A DNA stretch of 64,000 nucleotides from Macrotrachela quadricornifera (lineage: Eukaryota; Rotifera; Eurotatoria; Philodinida; Philodinidae): assembly GCA_022393335.1 (NCBI GenBank), contig JAJEKB010021351.1, positions 93,027 to 157,026 on the forward strand. The letters run 5' to 3'. Under the pieces are notes generated by a model. The model saw nothing but the letters and a program-made list of their open reading frames with translations, made no database searches and had not been told where the DNA came from. Both the position numbers and the translations under genes were made by a program. Of this stretch, positions 1 through 12,900 are shown piece by piece (the stretch's first letter is position 1; each line of letters opens with the position of its first letter).

Positions 1-700
1 CAAAAATAAATATCAGTTTTGAGTAATCTATTACCAACTTTTATAAGGTGCGCCATAGATATTGAATGATACTTTAAGTAATTTATAAGTTTGTGACATT
101 TTTGAATATTTCTTCAATAAATATAATGAAGATTGACTCATTGAAAATTAATTTTTGAGGAATACTGTCTTAGATGGATATTCATTTTTGGTCTTATTTA
201 ATTTGATTCTTTTCATCATTTCTATGAATAATTATGTCGAATGTTATACTGTCACTATTTAGTTATCTTGAGTACATTTTAATGTCAATTTATTTAACTA
301 ATTGTTCTAGATTCATCTATAGTTATTGTACTTTCTTTAGGTAAATCAAAAACAAGAGAAATGAGAACGATAATAAATGCAATACACATATCATCAACTC
401 TTTTCCGATGACTTATTTCCTACAAACAAATAATGTTTGATTTTTGTCAAAAAGTTGGATAAAAAAGGGTGTGTACATGCATGATAGTACTGTACACTGA
501 CACATTGATTTTGATCATACTTGATTATTTTCATAAGTAAACGAAGTACTAGAGCCTTACAGGGCAATTATACCTCATTCAAACCTGTGATTATTTAGAA
601 TATAATCAAAATAGGCGAGACTTCAGAAGCAGATGAAGAATACAAAACTAATAGCAAACTTTCAGCGACTAATAATAAAATATAGATGATGAAAAATAAT

Positions 701-718
701 CAACAACAACAACAACAA
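701..718 (+). repeat. (CAA)6 microsatellite
   Basis: Six uninterrupted CAA units. A shorter CAG run lies about 110 bases downstream. Confidence 0.9.
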
Positions 719-1637
719 AGTTGTCCAAATAAGTAAAACGAAAAACTTCTGACACACAAATGAATGGAGTTCTATTCTTCATTGCAGAAATTTGATTCCA
801 TTATTCTTCAACAAAGAAATATCAGCAGCAGCAGGTTGTTTCTCACATGATTTATCTGGCCACTCAGTTTTGTGCTTCAAAATAATGTGTATGAACTGAA
901 GTATGTGCGTGCCGAACATCTTTTACTAATAGATGAAATTGTATTTCAAATACTTGATGTTCTTTTGCAAGCAAACTAATGGATGCTCTTGTAATGCAAT
1001 TTCGTCTTTCATCAAATAAAGTGAAATTTGTCCTCAATTTAGATTATCATTGAATCTTTGCCTCGTGAGAATACAGGAGAAAGGCGTCAACTAGTTTTTA
1101 ATGGCAAAAGATAGGACCACGTGCTACTAAGTCAATGAACGTAAGAGACAATGCAATGCGCTAGTTTTTCAAATATAAATAGGAAACTCATCTCATTATT
1201 TAATTTGTAAATTTGTTCTACATAAAACAGTTTTTTTTCTTTGCATCAATGAAAGTCACCAAATATAGATTTCATTGTGCGTACAATTGCCAAAATACAC
1301 AGAACGAGCAGATTCGCTGGTAGAAGAATAATTATTTTGTTGTTTTTTTAACATTGCATGTAACAGAAAACGGTACAAGATCTTTAAACAAGTAAAATAA
1401 TTTCCATTTATCGCAACCAAATTTTCCTTTCGATCATCATGCCGACTAGTGGAGATGTGGTTCAATTTTTACCTCGAAGACAACCTACTTTCTTATCTGT
1501 AAGATCATCTCACGGGAACAGGGACTATACTTAAATATATTTATGCAAGAGAAAGTATTGATAATTACGAACTAAAACAAATTTTCTACGTCTATAGATT
1601 TATAAGTTTGTAGATATACGAGCACATAGGTCCAATT

Positions 1638-1660
1638 TATATAATATATATATATATATA
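1638..1660. repeat. (AT)n microsatellite
   Basis: Nearly perfect alternating AT tract of about 23 bases. Confidence 0.9.
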
Positions 1661-3443
1661 AGGATCTTAATAAAAGTTTGTAATCACAATCAACTTGCAT
1701 AAGAGTGTCAGAAAATACGTATTAGATTAATTAAACATATTTATTTTTAATTCTTAGAGAAATATATAGATCTATTGAATTTCTATACCTGTAAACTTAT
1801 ACACTAATCTTTATACCTATCGAAGCTGTGAATTCACCGAATAATTGTCATTGTTTGTGGTTCACATTTGGACAATAAATATGATTTCCCATATCCTCTT
1901 TCATTGAGACCTCTATAAAGTATTTCAGTACATATATTTATGTATTCAATTTGAAACAAAAGTATCAGTAGCCATCAAACTGTATGAAGATTCCGCAAAA
2001 TACAAAAATTTGAATTCAAGTTTGACACTATTGCTCAAAAGCAAATACTGGCATCAGGACTCACAAAAGTGAAGGAGAGGTATAAAGAATCTCTATGAAG
2101 CATTTTCACAAATATCACTCAGAAAGGTCCTGAACGGGAAGAAAAGCTAAGAAATGACCTTTCTAAAATAATTGAAAACTATCGCTGCGATGTCAACGGA
2201 AGACATGAAATTCTATGATAAGTTGAAGGAATTTACTAATTGTTTACCCAACATTTCGGCTTAAACAATGCCTTTTTTATACAAAATTCTAAGATATTAA
2301 AATTTTTCACTTCACGAAAGAAATAACCGGATGGTCTTACTTGGCTTGAAAGTAACTATAATCTTTTCGTTTTTATGGCGTACTTTGCTACTTCCTACCT
2401 TCCGAACAGCTTTATTTGCAAGTACTCGTTGTTGCTGTGGCCATCTTTAGCAACGAAATCGTTAAGAGCAATTACAACATTTTTCGCTTTCGAAAACAAT
2501 AAGGAAAATTAGAACTTTTCATGAGTTTGGAAAAAGATTTGGCTTCTCAAAAAAGAACGGTTACACAACCACTGTTAATTTAGAAAAACATCTAATTGTA
2601 GTTAATTTTTCCTTCGAAACAGCCTAATTGAGAACGACCATTGTCAGCATGCTTTATCCAAGCTTGGCTACCTCAAGATCTTTACTCCGCCTCATCCTAG
2701 GACTCTCGTCTGGACTTGACTCGCACATAACAAACTGTATAGTATTAGCAAGACGATAATTTTCACCCTCACCCTCAAGATTGTGGAAGAGTAATTTAGC
2801 CAATTGGCATCACATTACCTATCCGTTGTCCGTCCGTTATCGAACTGAAATTTATTATATTTTTTATTATTTTATTCACACATATTCCGAATGGTACTCT
2901 ATAGAGAAAAAACATTCACAAAAGGGAATAGAACAATCTCCAACAGGTCCCTAGTGCCATTACGGTTTTGCGGAGATATTGATTTTTTTTGCAGAATCTC
3001 ATTCCTTCAATAAAATAAGACTTTAAAGGTTTTTGTCTCGTCGGAAAATCATAAATTAGTTTCAGCGGATTTCGAGATAAAAAGCTATCAATACAATCTT
3101 CATATAGCAGACTTAAATGAGCACGATGTTTCAATATCTATCACAGTCTATGATAGAAGTAAAAAGATTATATTAGCGAAGAGAAAAGTCAATTTTTTTA
3201 GATCATCAAATTTCCTATTAAACGGAAATAGAAGAAACTTAAGATCCCAAAAACGTACCAAGGATGTTTGGAGAAGTCACTGTTCTAATGAGATACTTTA
3301 ATATACATTAGCAATCGTATGTATGAAAAACCCACAAAAGTTTGAACATTTGAACCAGTCTGGTTTCAGCTTAATTCTAGGCAACGTTTGATGTTTTCTT
3401 ATTCTAATAGGGTAAACCTGTTCCTTCAAATGCTATTCAACCG

Positions 3444-5392
3444 ATGAGCAATGAACAATTAGCACCTTACAATCTCGAATCAGATTCCACTGGACAAATT
3501 TCTTCAACGAAACCGAAAAGAAAGTATTAAATTTCAAATTTTTTCTTATTGAATTTGACCAAAATGATTCCTAGATGGTTGAAAATTCTATTGGGACTTG
3601 GCATTTCTACTTTTGTTCTTGCCTGTATTGCAGCAGCTATCTTGGCGGCAGTTCTGACCTCACTTAAAACTGAAACGACCACTACAACAGGTGAGATTAA
3701 AAAATGGATTGATTTATTATCACCAATTGCATTTTTTTTCTTTTCTAGCAACAACATCAACAAGTAGGATTGCCTATATAATTAAGAAACGTGACTGATT
3801 TTCTAAAATTCATAAATCAATGGAAGACTAAAACATCTATTAGGAAAAAGTACTGATACTTAAGACATTCAAATAATCAAGAAAATCTGTGAGACTATAT
3901 CAAGTTTCATTTACTGTCACACGATATATTACACATTCTGAACTACTTCATATTAATCTGAGAACTAAGCATTGTACTGATCACTGTGCCATTATTTCAT
4001 CGTACCGTCATGCATTCTTTCTTCATTGAATTACTGTTTCGTAGCATTCTCACGTAACATTTTCAATGATAACCTACTCCGAAGGATCAGAATTGGTAAG
4101 AATACCAACTTAGAAGTGCAAATAATGGTCTTCTTACATACCTATCCCCCATTTCACAAATTTTCCTTAAATTTCAGTGTGTTAATACTCTTCCTGATAG
4201 ATATTTTGTTTTTCCAATTTCCTATTGATTTTAAAATCTTCGAAAATCAGCTGCTACTAGTAATTAAATACTTCGCTGTTATTTCGGATAATTTATAGGC
4301 ACGACCAGCACTACAGCAACGACAACAACCAGTAGGTTCATTTCATTCTAATTTGTACTAATTATAATGAAATGTTTTTTCTCTCTTTAGCTACTACAAC
4401 TAGTAGAATATTCTTTTTGATTTCATTTCTTTTAAATTTAATAGCTGCTTTAAGCTACAACGGCAACCACTACTACCACAACGGCGACTACCACAACAAG
4501 TAAACTTTTTCAACTTATTTCAAATTTCTTAATTTTTGAATAATTCGTAAAAATCCAATAATAGTGAGATGGTGGGGCTTTTGCTATAATATAGAAGATA
4601 TTTCTATTACATACATACATACATACATGTAAAAATCATAACACTAATAAGGTTAGTCACGTAATAAACCCAATGAATCTGTAGAAAATCATTCAAACAT
4701 CATTTTAAGAGATTACCATGCTAAAATTCAAAATATAGTTATATACAAATGAAATTGTTTTGTTGAAAATCCCAATACTGCATAGTAAGTGTCTAGAATC
4801 ACAAAGAAATTTCTTTCATTCACGGAATCATGGTACCTATTTAAGGGTTAATAGAAACATAAGTGACGACGCTTGAACTCACAAGTCTCAAGAAGTCTAC
4901 CACCTATGAATGGAAAGGAAACAATATTTTCATCGATTTTAACTATTGATAGCTACTGCTGGAACGACCGTATGTGCAACAACAGCTATTACAACAACAG
5001 TAACATCAAGTTCTCTTCCATCGCAATGTTCAAGTTATACATTGATTACTGATGGAACTCGAAGTGCTGGCTACTCGGGTTCAACAGGTGGCTGTGATAA
5101 TACATCTCCATTCACCAGTTCAGGTGTGTGGTTTCGGTTTTCCGGTTCGGCTGGAACATTACTTGCAAATTGTGCTGTTTCAATATATCGTTGTGGTACA
5201 AGTGCTACTGGTTGGTACTCAGGTGTTTATCCATCAACTGCTGGTGGTACAACTTCAGGTACGGTTTGCTATTACTGGAGTGGTAATACATGTAATTGGT
5301 CAAATTCAATTTCGATAACTAATTGTAATGGATATTATGTTTTTTACCTTACGACTACACCTGTATGTTCATTACGTTATTGCACAGTGTGA
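3444..5392 (+). CDS. Type II membrane protein with Thr-rich stalk and C-terminal D8C (uromodulin-type) domain
   Basis: Seven exons read by eye: 3444-3523, 3575-3690, 3749-3763, 4299-4331, 4391-4402, 4455-4499 and 4953-5392. All introns are GT-AG. They join to 741 nt (246 residues plus stop). Residues 1-27 are a hydrophilic, Lys-rich cytoplasmic tail. Residues about 29-52 form one hydrophobic membrane segment. Residues about 55-120 are Thr/Ser/Ala-rich and likely O-glycosylated. Residues about 126-246 hold nine cysteines in the order of the D8C domain of uromodulin, GP2 and OIT3, with characteristic WFRFSG, RCGT, WSGN.CNW and YYVFYL segments and a C-terminal VCSLRYCT. The family is extracellular and disulfide-rich. 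The four stalk exons (15, 33, 12 and 45 nt) are all phase 1 and multiples of three. The start is the first ATG in frame, after a possible upstream acceptor. The domain call is firm; the exact micro-exon set is less so. The natural role is unknown. Confidence 0.8.
4607..4628 (+). repeat. (TACA)n microsatellite inside an intron
   Basis: About five tandem tetranucleotide units in the 453-nt last intron of the D8C gene. Confidence 0.85.
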
Positions 5393-7573
5393 TTTTTCCT
5401 AATAAAATAAAAGAGATAGTTAATCAATGTTCTTTATAACAAGTAATACGACCCAAACATGGCTAACTCTATAATAAAAGAATGTAAAAATGTTTAACCT
5501 TCGATAAACGATCATATTTGACATGCTGACTAAACACTGCTGTTTTTGGGTGATTCTAGAATTAAAACTATATAATAATTCATTACATCGAGTAATGAAT
5601 TGTCAGCCAGCAATCGACATGAATCGTTTCACTAGTAGGCGGATATTAATGAAGCTATCTCTTACTAGATGCAAGATTTGCATTTAAATTCTATTAAAAC
5701 AGGCTTTAATGGCAACTGAGAAATTCAATATTTATGTTTTGACACAGAAAAGTAGATTCAAAGACACGTTAATCTCAATCATTTTTTCAGTTTCAACCAA
5801 GAAATATCTGTTTTCTTTTATCCGCACGGAGACTACTTTAATTAAAAGTCGCTAAGTGTACTTTTAAGGCCTCTTATCTATTCAGCAAAGTTTTCTGAGT
5901 TTTTCGTCGATTTCTAATATTAGTCAACGAACTGCATCAGATCGATTGAAAATTTTGCTATGGATTTTAGTGGTATCTGAAGCGAATTTACAGTAGATCT
6001 TTCAGAACAGCGATTAGTCGTTCGTCGACATCACTCACGGTTATTGTTGCTTCGGCAACTAAGTATAGTTCAAACGCTGCGGATAGTTATCATTGATCTC
6101 ATCATGCTCTAATCTAATTGAAGTTGCATCGGTCTATGTTTAGAATTGTAACAATTACACTTTAGTTAAGTTCGCGTGAACTGTAGTAGAAAAACTCTTT
6201 AGGTAGCTTATTACGCATCCATTAATAGAATTAGGAGAAGAAGTTTAAAATTGAATTTTGTATGTGTTGACCTAACAAGTCTTATGTTGAAAGTCCTTAT
6301 TAAATATGAGACGTATTTCAAATTTTATTATTAGCTAATAGGTATTTCACAAGAGATTTTTTCGAAGAATCAGAACTATTGAAAATTTATGCAGAATGTT
6401 ATCTTGCTTTTTTCTTTTTTTTTAATATACTTAGAAATATTTTACTATATAAATCTCTTCATCTCAATATGATTAAAAATAAACTATATTTCTTATTCTT
6501 TAACACTGGCAATACCTGTGAATATTGATGCCAAGAGCATAGCGAACATTATATGAATTTAACCGATAGTCGTTTTCATCATTTTCTTGTTTTCCGCTTT
6601 TGAAAATAATTTTTTCAGATTCAAAATGAAAAACTGAATATAAACAAGATGTTATATCAATTCTAGATTCAAACCACTATTCGTGGTGATACCTCATACT
6701 GCGTCTAGTAAAGGACAAAAAAGCGGATTCCGATGAAATCCAAGGAAATCTTGTTCTTCCCTCTTGTGGTATCTCCTTGGGTCCGTTTTTTTCTGTTATA
6801 CTTCAGTACCATCGCCATCGATTAAGATAGAGGGCGAAGAGTCATGCATGTATAGAACGTTAGTGAAGCAGAAAGATCATAAGTGTTACAGCAATAGTCT
6901 AAGCAAATACTCAGCTAGTATGTATACAGATTCCGATGCGAAAGAATTAAATGAATACAAAACATTCTTCGACCATGTCTTCCATTTGAGGAGTTTTCTG
7001 CTCCTTCGAAAAGATAATTCTTATTAATCAATGCTGAACATAGGAAAAAACGAGAATGTTTTCCTAAATTACAGAAAAAATTTCATTGAAATAGTAATCT
7101 TAATATATCGATCGTTGTATTAGTGTCATATTGTCTTCAATGTATGATAGTTCTATTTAAATATCATTATCTGTCCACATATATAATGTTTGAATATATG
7201 AATTAGATTTCGAAATAAGAAAAAAGCAATAATACGAATAAATCATTATTATTGCAATATATAAAAACAAAAAATAGAATCTTCTATCTATGAGAATGTA
7301 ACGAAGTCTCGTGTCATTTTGGTTGAGCTAAAGAAAAGGATTGTGACAAAGAAATAATAAAAATCATGCTTTTTCTATATTAATATTTTATTAGATCAAA
7401 TCTACACATGAATATAGTCAATATATGGATTAATATGAAAGTTTGCAAAGAAACAGATCTTGTTTAAACTTTTTGTTTTATTAGAAGAAAAAAGATGTAT
7501 AAAATTTAAATAATATAATACACGAATATTTTGAAATTTATTCATGATTACAAGAATTGATTTTAAAGCGATA
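5393..7573. other. Intergenic, no gene recognised
   Basis: AT-rich sequence. A short open frame at 6764-7027 (+) has a hydrophobic start followed by hydrophilic sequence but matches no family I know; I do not call it a gene. Two AT-rich stretches at 6410-6480 and 7200-7400 have low complexity. Confidence 0.4.
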
Positions 7574-7978
7574 TTATTCTTTAGAGCATTGTTGCAATGC
7601 TTGAAGAATAGTTTCATCACTTTGTTGAAGCATCTTCTTAGGTGGATGATTCAAAAAATGGCCAAAAGCATAATTTGATAGAAATTGTCCAAAACGTTGA
7701 TCAGGTACACATGGCCAAAGTTTTTCAATTTTATTAATTATATCTTTCTGAAGTTGAGTTAAATCGGACGGAGTCGATAATGTTTGAGCTTTTTTAATTG
7801 CTTCTTTTAATCGTTCTTCAGTTTGAGTATCTTCAGGATGAAAAATATCTCCTCTAGATTCGATCCAATCTGATCAAATCCATTTTTCCAAAACTCCTCC
7901 CAAAGTTAATGTATTATCATATGTCCATAAATCAGAAACAAGTTTAATAATTCGTTGAATTCGTTCAAATTCTCTCAT
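7574..7978 (-). pseudogene. Short two-module hypothetical protein with an in-frame TGA
   Basis: From the ATG at 7978-7976 the frame runs 135 codons to TAA at 7576-7574, with a single TGA at codon 35 (7876-7874). Both sides of the TGA look coding: the N-terminal part starts MREFERIQRI, and the downstream part ends in a Lys/Gln-rich helix. The two halves resemble each other loosely: an isoleucine-rich helix, then a tryptophan, then a G-(V/Q)-(F/L)-L segment (LTLGGVLEKW and RFGQFLSNYA). They recall small bacterial proteins that start MRDxxRI and contain a LRLGQLL-like motif. That comparison is from memory and is an inference. No intron explains the stop. The likeliest reading is a gene recently inactivated by one nonsense change, or a sequencing error. 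Confidence 0.5.
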
Positions 7979-8844
7979 TGTTTTTCTATAAAATACAAAA
8001 ATATCAAAACTCAATATAACAAACAATAACAATTATTGTTTAAAAATAAAAATAGTATTTCGTTTGTCAATCTAAATGACTATCGTTATGTGCAATGAAA
8101 GCATGTGAATAGAGAAAAGAAGATTTTACATTGCGTTGAAAGTGATGATGCAAGAAAAAGAAAGAAAATCTTATCAGGCTATATAATATTTACCATTTAT
8201 TTCACAGTACATTCATGCTTCTTATGAAATTACATCATTAAAATATGTGTGTTTTCAATTATACACTTTTGTTCGTATGATGAAATCATTTATCTTGCAA
8301 TTATTCTTCCTTTTTTTTATGTTGCAAACGTCATAGAATATGACAGTTTTGATAATTTAAAAAACCATTGATGACTTGAGTAAGTAAAACAGCAAAGTCA
8401 TTTTTATTTATATTTTTTTTTATTACATATATCCCTTGCAATATTGTGAAAGTAATAAGAAAAAATGCTCTTGATACAATATGTCAAGAAGTGATTTACA
8501 TTGAATTGATGTTACATATACTTCCTTATTTCAATAAGTATCCTTTAACATAACAGTAATTTTATTTATTATTTGAATCATACAAATATGTGCTAGAGAT
8601 AGGATTATTAATAGTAACTTCACAATTGCATTAACATATCGATCAATGATAATACTATCCATAGGATTGGTAAATATTTTGAGAACACATTGAATTCGTC
8701 GATGAGACGGTGTATATAACAAAATGAACAATTATATGTAATAATGATATTCAAATAATATTGATTATGAGCAAAAATATTTTTTCTACTCAAAATTAAT
8801 GTTAATCGAAATCCTATGAATTTTTCGATTATAAACATCATTTT

Positions 8845-9120
8845 TTAACCCTTTGATTACAGGTTTTTTTTAAGATTCAGAAAATAATAATTTTTAAAGC
8901 AATTTATCACACAAAATCTAATGTTACAGACATCACATTGATAACATGTATCGAAGCACGTTTTCTTGTGTTTGTCTCTATGATTACACACTATACCAGG
9001 TTTTCGTGCAATTTTTCCTATTGCTATGCCTGGAATTAGAGATGGAAAGTGACTTACGTTAAGATGTACAAGTTTATCATCGACAATCGGATGATCATCT
9101 TGATCTTTGACTTGACGGTA
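8845..9120 (-). mobile_element. 3' end of a piggyBac-type transposon (transposase C-terminal Cys-rich domain plus TIR)
   Basis: The minus-strand frame 9120-8857 (87 codons plus stop) contains CNHRDKHKKTC, then CYQCDVC, then FCVINCFKNYY. This is the spacing of the C-terminal Cys/His-rich domain of piggyBac transposases, which ends in C..CF..YH. The stop codon is directly followed by a terminal repeat (8863-8849, starting CCCTTTGATTACAGG from the outer end) and a TTAA at 8845-8848, the standard piggyBac target site. The upstream catalytic DDD region is absent, so this is a truncated copy. A second copy of the same terminal motif in the same orientation is at 9228-9242. Confidence 0.7.
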
Positions 9121-9227
9121 TCATATACATTCGAAAAAATTATAATGTTTTAATATTTGAATATGGTTGTAGTAATTCAAATAGTCATGAAAATTAAAAT
9201 GTCAAGCAAAACATTAAAATTAGTTGA

Positions 9228-9242
9228 CCCTTTGATTACGGG
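9228..9242 (+). repeat. Second piggyBac-like terminal motif
   Basis: CCCTTTGATTACGGG, matching the motif at 8849-8863 except at one position and in the same direction. It is preceded by TTGA rather than TTAA. It may be the end of a second, nested or tandem copy. Confidence 0.5.
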
Positions 9243-9964
9243 ATTTTTAGATAAATTTCCTTTTTCGTTTCAAAACGATCTCGAATAAATATTATTGGTA
9301 TATAGAAGCGTCTAGTAATGTTTTAAAGAATAATAATCTTCAGAACAGCCTATCATAAAGTCATCTTTGGATTGAGTATCTCTTTCAACAGATTGCCAAA
9401 TCAATTGTCTTGAGAAGACCTCAAATTGCATAATTATTTTCATATTTTGACTTAAAAATTTAGAATGATGAAATCGAAGATAAGAAACGCTCATTTTAAA
9501 AAACAAGAAATATATGACGTGAATATACATATAGCGTAGCAGGACGATGCTGTATTAATGTGAGGAGATAAGAGAAAAAGAGGTATGTCTTGTGCATCGA
9601 GTCTGAATGCGGATTACAATGATGATAATATGTGCAACAGTTCAATACGCATCTATGCGTACCCTATAACTAAAGGGTGAAAAAATAGACTTGATAATAT
9701 TGTAATGAAAAGATTTGACACATTGTTTCATATCTTGTCTTTGAGAAAAAAAATCGAAATTTTTATCATAAGTTATATTCAGTTAGAAAAAATTTACAGG
9801 CGATACTGCACATTTTTATCAGCTAATATATTTTTTAAATATATAAAAGAAACAATAAATTTAACAAAAGTTACAAAAAAATAATAGTTAGTTTTAATAT
9901 TTTCTTTTAATTGTTCAAATTTATCATTACTTATTTTTTGATATGCCGCTTTGTTTTTCAGTGA

Positions 9965-12900
9965 TCATTGCTCTTTTTTTACGACACTCATGTTTTCTCT
10001 ACATTTCTGTTCCAATTCTTGACTACTATTTGTGATAAATAATCTTTGTTTCCAATCATTAATATTCATTAATGGTGCTTGAGATTTCATATGAGTCAAT
10101 ACACCTTGTTTATCATAAGTATAGACAAGAACTGGAATATGATTTAATTGATAAGTATTCAAGAAATGTAATAAATGTAATGGATTCTTTTCTTCATGTT
10201 TATAATAACCACGACAAATTATTTGAAATGTTGATGATGTTTTTATTTTATTCATATGTTTCAATAGATGCTTTTCTGCTTGTGACATCGATTCATAAAA
10301 GTCAATTTTAACGTTTTTGCCACTTGTTAAATTTTTCTCTACGTTAATGTTTTCATCATTCTTCTTGTCGATCCAAAGAATAAAAGATATTGGAAATTCT
10401 TTCTTATGTAGTACTATTTTACAGTGCTTATCATTCATATATGCTAATCGTATCGTTTTCCATGACTGAAAACTCGTACTCATTCCATCGATATATATTG
10501 AATCAAAATAATTAAATTTATCATGTAATTTCCAAAAAAATGTACAATCGATAGAAGGAGAAGCATAATCTGGTGGAATATAATATTGCTTATCTTTATC
10601 AACATTCCAGTCGTATTTATTGTCAACATTTGTTACTCTTCGTTCATTAGAAAGTCTGTCTGCGACAACTTGTATAGCATGTAAGTCGAGACAACGTTTT
10701 GGATTGCACATATAATCATAAGGAATATAACAATAGCCACGATCACCCTAAAGCAAAGCAATGTATTATTCATATTCAGAAATGAGGTTATCTTGATAGA
10801 TCTCATTTTATCTCTTAAGATTGCGATCATACCACACATCTTTTCATACAATTAAGAAGCAACTCTTTTTCTTGCAATAGAACCTCTCGATTATTAAGGA
10901 TGTTCCATGGAAGTAAAAAGGAAAGAGTCCTTTTCTCTTCAGTGATCAACAATTTCTCATATATTTTATCGTCAGATAAATTATCTTGAAAGAATCAATC
11001 GAAATAAATCTATGATTACATATAACAACTTCTTTTCATTTACAAAATCATTTCTAGTCTATTTGTCCATTTATTCATCTCAACTTAACGATATGTTTTA
11101 CTTTATAGAAACTCTCTCGAAGTTAATGAATCTAATACTAAATTCGATCAGCGATAGAAACCTGAATGACGAAATCATTAATAGAATTGCCGCAAAATTC
11201 AAACTGGACGAGTCAATTTTCTGACTGTTGTTTCCAGTTCGGTTGAACTTTAGAAATTAGTCGAGTTCATCAGTTTTTAAGGCAGTAAAGCTAGTCTATT
11301 TTGCTTGTTTTTATCGACTGTCATGGATTTAATCATCAAGACATGTGAGTCTGGAGGTCTTCAATTGAAAAACCTCTAGTTATATAATTCTTCAAATGTC
11401 TAATAGTAACAATTTCTATTTCAGTCTGTCACGTTCTATTTTGAAGGTCCTTGAAGTTTTCCATTAGTCTATATATTTATACTTTTGTCTGAACATATGT
11501 ATTACCAAAAAATAATTGAATACAAGGAAAGCACTTTCATGTGTAGATTCTCACAGGATTAATTTTGTCACTGTCTTCAGAATTAGCTTTTAAAATCTTT
11601 CATCATTCTAGAATTATCTTTGAAAAAATAATTAGTCATTCTGATAGAGCTTGTCAAGAAGGATATCGATGTAAAACTCAGGTTGTTCTACTGCACATAA
11701 CTACAAAATTTATTTTTTTCAAAAGATAATTCTAGAATAGTAAAAAATTGGAAAAATTAAATTTTATGACACTAGCAAAATGAAGTTTATGAGAAACTAG
11801 ACATGAAGATAACTTCATCGTACTCATTTTTTAGTTGTACATATATTCAAACAAAAAAATGTAAGCATATAAGCTGATAGAAAACTTCATGTATTTTCAG
11901 AATGTATCATTATTTTTCAAAAAAATATATTATAATGATAATGATACCTTCAAAATACAGTGTGCAATTTATTTTTTACAAGGGTATACATATATCAGTA
12001 GAATAAAGATGATGTAGATCGATTTAATTCCGTTTGCGTCTCTTTTCGTTTGATTTCTGAAGACAAATTTTTCTTTTTTAGCGTCTGTAGTTCGATAGGA
12101 CAAACTTCTATGAGTGAATTTCAATATTTTGATAAAATTGGTCGAGAAAACTGAAATCAGATTTGGATTAGCTCATTTTATTACACTCTGTACCTACATT
12201 ACTACTTCAAGGTAAATTTATGCTAAAAATTGTCATTTTCAAAAATCCGTTGTACAAAGTGAGTAAAGCTCAATATTTTAAAAAATAATTATTTTTATTT
12301 CGCTGGAAAGGAAAATTGTTTAGAAGCTTTTTCTCAAAATGCTATTTCAAACAAATGGCTATTAAAAGAGGAAAGAGAAAAAGAAGAAAAGATAGATGAT
12401 TTGATAGAGCACTTCAAGCGATATAAAACGGATTATTCGTTATCTTTTTTTCTTTCCATCAGTTCTTACAAAATTTCGTTTTCCTTAGTACGTCTCTCTA
12501 GAAATTATGATTTTTTCACAGTGTAATTATTATAAGTCAGTGACAGTATGGGTTAGAGAGCTAAAATTTTGTGTGAATGTATGACAATCAGAAACCAGTA
12601 ACATGAAAAAATCTATCCAAATTGCTGTTTGAGAAGAAAAGTTACTCGACAAATAAAAAAATCCTTAGGCTTGTCTTCCTATTTCACCTCCCGTATGGTT
12701 GTTCTATAAAACAGTCAAACTTATTTTTCATGATAAGCAACAAATGTCTGTAGAAATACGAAGAATCAAAATCATACTCACCCAATTTTCACCCCATGAA
12801 TTTCTAACAATGAAACATCTTGATGCATCGCTGTATCCTACGGCCAACATCGCATGCAAACCATGCTTACCATATCTTGGTTCAGTCTGCGGTTGTGGCA

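Larger units (their letters stand above)
1..3443. other. AT-rich region, no gene recognised
   Basis: No frame here has a recognisable domain, and the longest open frames (about 70 codons, for example 2916-3134 on the minus strand) look like chance. Simple repeats are the only clear structure. Confidence 0.5.

Noticed and set aside
5052..5318. Plus-strand frame of 88 codons
   Set aside because: Alternative-frame shadow of the D8C domain exon.
10633..10851. Minus-strand start MKRCVGDRGYC at 10847 with an 81-nt intron, as a separate gene
   Set aside because: The exon from 10747 continues the papain fold exactly (GENW + GDRGYCYIPYDYM), so the upstream ATG and small intron are more likely a coincidence.
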